DNA from: Anaerolinea thermophila
GTDB lineage: Bacteria; Chloroflexota; Anaerolineae; Anaerolineales; Villigracilaceae
NCBI GenBank assembly: GCA_020722305.1
Contig: DYLB01000083.1
Span: 1 to 8,753 of the forward strand
Length of the DNA: 8,753 bases
Direction of reading: 5' to 3'
Of this stretch, positions 5,280 through 8,753 are shown in pieces. The position numbers and the translations under genes are program-made. The notes beneath the pieces are model-generated. The model had not been told where the DNA came from and did not search any database. It saw nothing but the letters and a program-made list of their open reading frames with translations. Position 1 is the first letter of the stretch; every line of letters begins with the position of its first letter.

Positions 5280-6278
5280 TTAGCGATCCGTCAATTCACG
5301 CTTCCTTGACTCGCCGACTCGCTGACTCGCTGACTCGCTATTTTCCCCGCCATATTCTCGGCGTACAATGAACACCGGGCGGCGCTTGACTTCCTGGAAG
5401 ATGTAGCCGATATACATGCCGATAAAGCCCAGCAGGATCATGATCACGCCGCCGACGATCAGCAGGACGAACATCAGCGAACTCCAGCCCGGCTCCAGCG
5501 TGGATTGCCGTCCCGTGACCCAAAAACTGAGCACGTAAATGACTTCGAGCACGGCCAGGAACAGGAACAGCCCGCCGAGCGAGAGGCCGAGATAGAGCGG
5601 CATGAGCGAGAACGAGAAGACCGCGTCGCTGGCGAGTTTGAGCATCTTCTTGAGCGAATATTTCGACGAGCCGCCGAGCCGCTCCGGGGGCAGGTAAGGC
5701 AGGATGACGGTCGGGAAGCCGATCCACGCGACCATGCCGCGCAGGAAGCGGTGGTACTCCGGCATGGAGACCAGCGCGTCCACTGCCCGGCGGGACATGG
5801 CCCGGAAGTCTGCCGCGCCGGGCTGGATGAGCGTGCCGCTCATGCGGTTGATCAGCCAGTAGAAGCCGCGCGAGGTGATGTGCTTGAAGGATGCGCCCTG
5901 GGCGTCGTCCAGGCGCTGGGTCTGGACGATGTCGTAGCCTTGCTCGACCAGTTTGAGCATCTCCGGGATGAGGGCGGGGGGGTGCTGGCCGTCGCCGTCG
6001 AGCGAGATGACTACGTCGCCTTCGGCGCGAGCCAATCCGGCCGAGAGGGCCGCCTGGTGGCCGAAGTTGCGGCTCAGTTCCAGCACGGTGACGCGCTGGT
6101 CCGCCTCGGCGACTTTTTCCAGCTCCTCTGCCGTTCCGTCGGACGAGCCGTCGTTGACGTAGAGGATGCCGAACTCATCCGGCAGGGCGTCAATCACCTG
6201 CCGCAGTTGGGCATGGAATTGTTCCACCACGCCGGATTCGTTGTAAACGGGAATGACCAGGCTAACAGTTTGGGGCAT
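5280..6278 (-). CDS. Membrane-anchored GT2, polyprenyl-phosphate sugar synthase type
   Basis: A 332-residue family 2 glycosyltransferase of the DPM1/GtrB/ArnC type. Such enzymes move a sugar from a nucleotide donor to polyprenyl phosphate on the cytoplasmic face. The N-terminal GT-A domain (about 1-215) shows IPVYNE at 9-14, NDGSSDGT at 42-49 for nucleotide binding, SRNFGHQAAL at 69-78 and DGDGQHPP at 94-101, where most relatives have DADLQ. Two transmembrane helices follow (about 227-252 and 266-293), then EVKRRPVFIVR, a typical end for this family. The last 20 or so residues (ENSESASQRVGESRKRELTDR) are hydrophilic, unlike the family, and partly encoded by an 8-bp tandem repeat. The start at 6278 has only a weak AAGG upstream. 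The gene precedes the GT-C gene by 35 nt, a frequent pairing in which the GT2 makes the lipid-linked donor the GT-C enzyme uses. The sugar cannot be read from the sequence. Confidence 0.93.
   Translation of the reverse strand: MPQTVSLVIPVYNESGVVEQFHAQLRQVIDALPDEFGILYVNDGSSDGTAEELEKVAEADQRVTVLELSRNFGHQAALSAGLARAEGDVVISLDGDGQHPPALIPEMLKLVEQGYDIVQTQRLDDAQGASFKHITSRGFYWLINRMSGTLIQPGAADFRAMSRRAVDALVSMPEYHRFLRGMVAWIGFPTVILPYLPPERLGGSSKYSLKKMLKLASDAVFSFSLMPLYLGLSLGGLFLFLAVLEVIYVLSFWVTGRQSTLEPGWSSLMFVLLIVGGVIMILLGFIGMYIGYIFQEVKRRPVFIVRREYGGENSESASQRVGESRKRELTDR
5308..5339. repeat. Four copies of an 8-bp tandem repeat in the GT2 3' end
   Basis: GACTCGCC at 5308-5315 is followed by three copies of GACTCGCT (5316-5339). 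Because 8 is not a multiple of 3, the repeat cycles through all frames and encodes residues about 314-324 (SESASQRVGES) of the GT2 tail. A change in copy number other than by three would shift the frame and move the stop. Confidence 0.9.
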
Positions 6279-6434
6279 AAGACCTTACTTGCCGCAGGTT
6301 ACGCAGATTTTTAGCAACCGGGCAATTTCAAAATTGGGCGTGGGTTTACGCGAAAAACACGGATTTTGTTATTTTCCTGAAAAGGCGGTTTTTCCGCGTT
6401 CATCAGCGCTCGTCCGCGTCCCAAAAGCTGAAAA
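6279..6434 (-). repeat. Repeat-like spacer between the FAD oxidase and GT2 genes
   Basis: A 156-bp gap inside the gene cluster with no coding sign. On the minus strand it starts with GGGACGCGGACGAGCG and TGATGAACGCGGAAAAA, passes through AAAATCCGTGTTTTTCGCG and AAAAATCTGCGTAACCTGCG, and ends at the GT2 start. These GCGGA/CTGCGTAA phrases resemble dispersed noncoding repeats of environmental bacteria (from memory, no search). ACGCAGATTTTT at 6301-6312 matches 4592-4603 exactly and in the same orientation. No convincing terminator or promoter was found. Confidence 0.6.
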
Positions 6435-7820
6435 TTATCGTGATCCGAACACCCGCCGGTACAGGTCGGATTCGAGCAGGTTGTGCGGGTCGGTACGTTT
6501 TTTGAGGGCCTTGAAGCGGGCCACCGTCTCTTCGCCGAGGAAAGCCAGGGCGGATTCGGGGGATGTCTCGCTGTTCTTGGCAAAATAAAACCGTCCACCG
6601 GCTTCCAAAACCATGCGGTCGAAGTCTTGCAGCAACGCCCGCAGGCGCGCCCGGTTGCGGTCGGTCACTTTGAAGTCGAGAGCCAGCGAGAAGCCGTCTA
6701 CGGCGTGGGAGAGCAGGAACTCGTCCGGGCGGTGGCGCTTGGTCACGCCCAGGTAGGAGGGCAGGCCGCGCGCTTTGGCGGTATCCAGCATCCGGGTCCA
6801 GGTCTGGAGGGCGGTTTCCTTCGGCAGGAACGACTGGTACTGGATCAATCCGCCGCGTCCGTAAGAGAGTTCCCACTTTGAGACGTAGTCCAGCAAAAAG
6901 TGGAAGGCGGCATGGCTCTGGCGAAAGGTGTGGCGGCGCAGGCTGGCAAGGTATTTGGCGGTGTTGATGCCCCACACACCGAAGTTGTTCATAAAGGGGG
7001 TCATAAAGTAGTGCAGCAGGCTTTTGGGCATCACGCCGAACAACCGGCCCGGCAGGGTCTGGTAGCCGATCTGCATCTTGGCCGGGTCGGGGTCGTCGTG
7101 GACGTAGTTGGCGGCGTGGACTTGGCCGTGGCCGATGGTAATCGTATCCAGCCAGCCGACGATGTAGTCGTACTGCGGCGCGCCTTCCAGCAGGCTGTCG
7201 AGCTGTTCTTCGAGGCTGCGCGTCGGCCAGGCGCGGACTTCGAGCAGCCCCGATTCGATCTTTTTCATTTGCAGCGTGACCGAGGTGATCACGCCCAGCA
7301 GGCCCAGGCCGCCGATGATAGCCCGAAACAGGTCGCCGTTTTTCGTCGGCGAACAGGTCACTTCGGCCCCGGTCGGCAGCAGGACGTCGAACTCGACCAC
7401 ATGCTCGCCGAAGGTGCCCATGCGGAAGTTGTTCTTGCCGTGGATGTTGGTTCCCAGGCAGCCTCCCAGGGTGGTGGCCATTGTCCCGGAGACGACCGGC
7501 GGCCACCAGCCGTCGGGCAGGACGGTCTGCCAGAGCCGTTCGAGCGTCAGGCCGGGTTCGGCGGTGAGGATCCCGGAGTCGGGATTCCATGCGGTAACGT
7601 GCGACAGGCCGCTCAAGTCCAGGACGATGCCGCCGCCGTTGAGGGCCGCGTCGTTGTAGCTGCGTCCCGCGCCGCGCAGGGTGACGGTCAGGCCGCGCTG
7701 TTGGGCAATGTCAAAAACATCGGCGATCTCGGAAACGTTTTCGGGTTTGAAAAGGTAGGATGGGGCGTTCAGCGAATGCCCGAAATTTTCGAGGCGGGTG
7801 AAGGATTTTGCGAGGGTCAT
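6435..7820 (-). CDS. DprE1-like FAD-dependent sugar oxidase
   Basis: A 461-residue flavoprotein of the VAO/PCMH fold, close to mycobacterial DprE1, which oxidises the 2'-hydroxyl of decaprenylphosphoryl-ribose as the first half of its epimerisation to arabinose. The FAD domain (about 15-190) shows RGAGRSYNDAALNGGG (49-64), SGTMATTLGGCLGTNIHGKN (111-130) and GGLGLLG (170-176). The substrate domain shows YGRGGLIQYQ (320-329) and ends with RFYFAKNSE (410-418), where Lys415 matches catalytic Lys418 of the mycobacterial enzyme. The length is the usual one. The residue matching Cys387, target of covalent benzothiazinones, is Ala380 (FSLALDF against WNICVDF). The ATG is 3 nt after the SDR stop, with no strong Shine-Dalgarno, so translation is probably coupled. 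With the DprE2-like gene it probably epimerises a lipid-linked or related sugar; the true substrate is not established. Confidence 0.9.
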   Translation of the reverse strand: MTLAKSFTRLENFGHSLNAPSYLFKPENVSEIADVFDIAQQRGLTVTLRGAGRSYNDAALNGGGIVLDLSGLSHVTAWNPDSGILTAEPGLTLERLWQTVLPDGWWPPVVSGTMATTLGGCLGTNIHGKNNFRMGTFGEHVVEFDVLLPTGAEVTCSPTKNGDLFRAIIGGLGLLGVITSVTLQMKKIESGLLEVRAWPTRSLEEQLDSLLEGAPQYDYIVGWLDTITIGHGQVHAANYVHDDPDPAKMQIGYQTLPGRLFGVMPKSLLHYFMTPFMNNFGVWGINTAKYLASLRRHTFRQSHAAFHFLLDYVSKWELSYGRGGLIQYQSFLPKETALQTWTRMLDTAKARGLPSYLGVTKRHRPDEFLLSHAVDGFSLALDFKVTDRNRARLRALLQDFDRMVLEAGGRFYFAKNSETSPESALAFLGEETVARFKALKKRTDPHNLLESDLYRRVFGSR

Positions 7821-7823
7821 GGA

Positions 7824-8615
7824 TTAGAACGTCAGCCGCCGGAAGATGACCGACGGGATGTGGATGATGACCAGCATCAGCCAGCGCCAGCGGGCCGGGA
7901 CGTAAATGGTCTGTTTCCGCTTGCGAATGGCTTTGACCATATCCCCGGCGGCGGCCTCGGCCGAGACGACCCAGAAGAGTTTTTTTGCGCCTTTGAGCAG
8001 GTCGGTCTCGACGTAACCGGGTTTGATGGTCAGCACGTTGACGCCGTAGCGGCTGAGGCGGTTGCGCAGGGCTTCGAGATAGCTGGTGAGGGCGGCCTTG
8101 GAGGCGTTGTAAGACGGGTTGCCCACCCGCCCGCGGTCCCCGGCCACCGACGACATGCCCACGATCTGGCCCGACCCGGCGCTCTGGAACATGGCCGCCA
8201 CCGGGTTGAGCCAGGCCAGCGCGCCGAGGTAGTTGACCTCGGTGGTCAGGCGGTCTTTTTCGAAGTCGTAATTCTTGAGTCCCACCATGTGCGAGACGCC
8301 GCTATTGTAGATGAACAGGTCGAGGCCGCCGAGTTCCTGGACGATTTTTTGTAGCAGGGCCGGGACGGTCTCGTATTCGGTCACGTCATGGGGGTAGGGG
8401 CGGGCGCGGGTTTCCCCGGCCTCCCGGTTGATCTGAGCGCAGAGTTCTTCGAGCATCTCGATGCGCCGGGCCAGCAAGGCCAGGCTGTAGCCTTCTTTTG
8501 CCAGTTGTTGCGCCAAGGCGGCGCCGATCCCGCTCGATGCGCCGACGAGGATGGCGCGTTTGCGCGGCTGGAGCGGTGTAGCCGGGGGAAAATTGGGCCG
8601 CGAGGTTTGAGTCAC
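7824..8615 (-). CDS. DprE2-like short-chain dehydrogenase/reductase
   Basis: A 263-residue classical SDR. The dinucleotide motif GASSGIG lies at 25-31, NSG (for NAG) at 104-106, the catalytic Ser156 in GMSSVAG, and YNASK at 169-173 gives Tyr169 and Lys173. The C-terminus, YVPARWRWLMLVIIHIPSVIF, closely recalls that of mycobacterial DprE2 ([25 protein letters not shown]); it is amphipathic and may hold the enzyme at the membrane near its lipid-linked substrate. DprE2 reduces the 2'-keto intermediate produced by DprE1, using NAD(P)H, and the gene directly precedes a DprE1-like oxidase, as expected for a two-enzyme epimerase. The start is a GTG at 8615 with GGAG 7 nt upstream; the first 18 residues are proline-rich and not part of the fold. 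Without its neighbour it would be called only a generic SDR. Confidence 0.9.
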   Translation of the reverse strand: MTQTSRPNFPPATPLQPRKRAILVGASSGIGAALAQQLAKEGYSLALLARRIEMLEELCAQINREAGETRARPYPHDVTEYETVPALLQKIVQELGGLDLFIYNSGVSHMVGLKNYDFEKDRLTTEVNYLGALAWLNPVAAMFQSAGSGQIVGMSSVAGDRGRVGNPSYNASKAALTSYLEALRNRLSRYGVNVLTIKPGYVETDLLKGAKKLFWVVSAEAAAGDMVKAIRKRKQTIYVPARWRWLMLVIIHIPSVIFRRLTF

Positions 8616-8622
8616 TGGGATA

Positions 8623-8626
8623 CTCC
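8623..8626 (-). promoter_or_regulatory. Ribosome binding site for the GTG-started SDR gene
   Basis: On the minus strand, GGAG is followed by 7 nt and then GTG at 8615. This supports GTG as the start; the next in-frame ATG lies well inside the coenzyme-binding fold, in EMLEEL. Confidence 0.6.
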
Positions 8627-8644
8627 GTTTACAAGGATGGGTTC

Positions 8645-8653
8645 ATTTTAACA
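8645..8653 (-). promoter_or_regulatory. Possible extended -10 promoter for the cluster
   Basis: On the minus strand TGTTAAAAT fits the extended -10 pattern TGnTAnAAT, with TAAAAT one base from the TATAAT consensus. No -35 hexamer is found at the right distance. It would start transcription around 8638, about 22 nt before the SDR start codon, in the only sizeable gap upstream of the cluster. Confidence 0.4.
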
Positions 8654-8715
8654 TAAGGCGGCCCATTGGGGCCGGAGCCGGGAGGTTGGGGTGCGGTAAA
8701 AAGTTGTTGGAAGCG

Positions 8716-8746
8716 GAGTCCAAAGTCTTATCATCCCCGAAGGGGA
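8716..8746. repeat. Hairpin and palindrome fragment upstream of the cluster
   Basis: TCCAAAGTC at 8719-8727 is identical to one arm of the second lipB hairpin (2841-2849). It is followed by TCCCCGAAGGGGA (8734-8746), a 5-bp stem with a GAA loop. This may be part of a longer dispersed repeat cut off by the window end at 8753. The rest of the 138-bp stretch upstream of the SDR gene shows no gene. Confidence 0.5.
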
Positions 8747-8753
8747 CCTGACT

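Noticed and set aside
6323..6336. CAATTT-CA-AAATTG palindrome as an operator or terminator
   Set aside because: The stem is AT-only apart from its ends, has no T-run, and lies within repeat-like sequence; function cannot be supported.
6403..7590. 395-codon alternative frame within the FAD oxidase gene
   Set aside because: Its Arg/Pro/Ala-rich translation has no motifs, whereas the main frame shows a full set of DprE1-type motifs.
6900..8354. 484-codon open frame on the plus strand opposite the SDR and FAD oxidase genes
   Set aside because: It spans two clear minus-strand genes, and its translation is low-complexity (rich in Gly, Val, Asp, His, Gln) with no motifs: an antisense shadow.
8640..8753. 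tRNA or small RNA gene at the window end
   Set aside because: The CCCC-GAA-GGGG hairpin is isolated; no cloverleaf, acceptor stem or CCA end can be assembled.

Overview
The window is GC-rich bacterial DNA with densely packed genes. It most resembles an environmental Chloroflexota genome of the Anaerolineae type. That placement is an inference from three things: the gene mix, the style of the big membrane glycosyltransferase, and several kinds of short dispersed repeat, some of them inside reading frames. No marker gene in the window proves it.

Layout. Positions 1-121 hold three head-to-tail 33-bp repeats and a repeat-like tail. A promoter at 160-189 lies so close to the first start codon that the transcript should be leaderless. 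One plus-strand gene (196-1566) encodes an exported, probably lipid-anchored gluzincin metallopeptidase of the peptidase MA-like type. A strong hairpin at 1678-1711 then serves as a two-way terminator between this gene and a convergent minus-strand cluster covering the rest of the window.

Read in the direction of transcription (from 8615 down to 1728), the cluster contains: an SDR reductase resembling DprE2; a FAD-dependent oxidase resembling DprE1; a membrane-anchored family 2 glycosyltransferase of the polyprenyl-phosphate sugar synthase type; a large polytopic GT-C-like membrane protein with a helical, TPR-like tail; the octanoyltransferase LipB; and a membrane-tethered FHA-domain protein, which appears to have its own promoter inside the end of lipB. 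The first two genes are 3 nt apart and the GT-C gene overlaps lipB by 4 bp (ATGA), so much of the cluster is probably cotranscribed. The first four genes suggest a lipid-linked sugar route: the oxidase/reductase pair epimerises a polyprenyl-phosphate pentose, the GT2 enzyme makes a polyprenyl-phosphate hexose, and the GT-C protein uses a lipid-linked donor on the outer face of the membrane. LipB and the FHA protein have no obvious part in this.

The most unusual aspect is how repeats have colonised coding sequence without breaking it. Two related 24-nt hairpins sit exactly in frame inside lipB and encode 16 extra residues. Two further repeat types lie in frame inside the GT-C gene. An 8-bp tandem repeat encodes part of the GT2 C-terminal tail. 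The 156-bp gap within the cluster is also largely repeat-like. The lipB hairpins differ from each other by paired changes that preserve the stem, which recalls the in-frame palindromic elements of Rickettsia.
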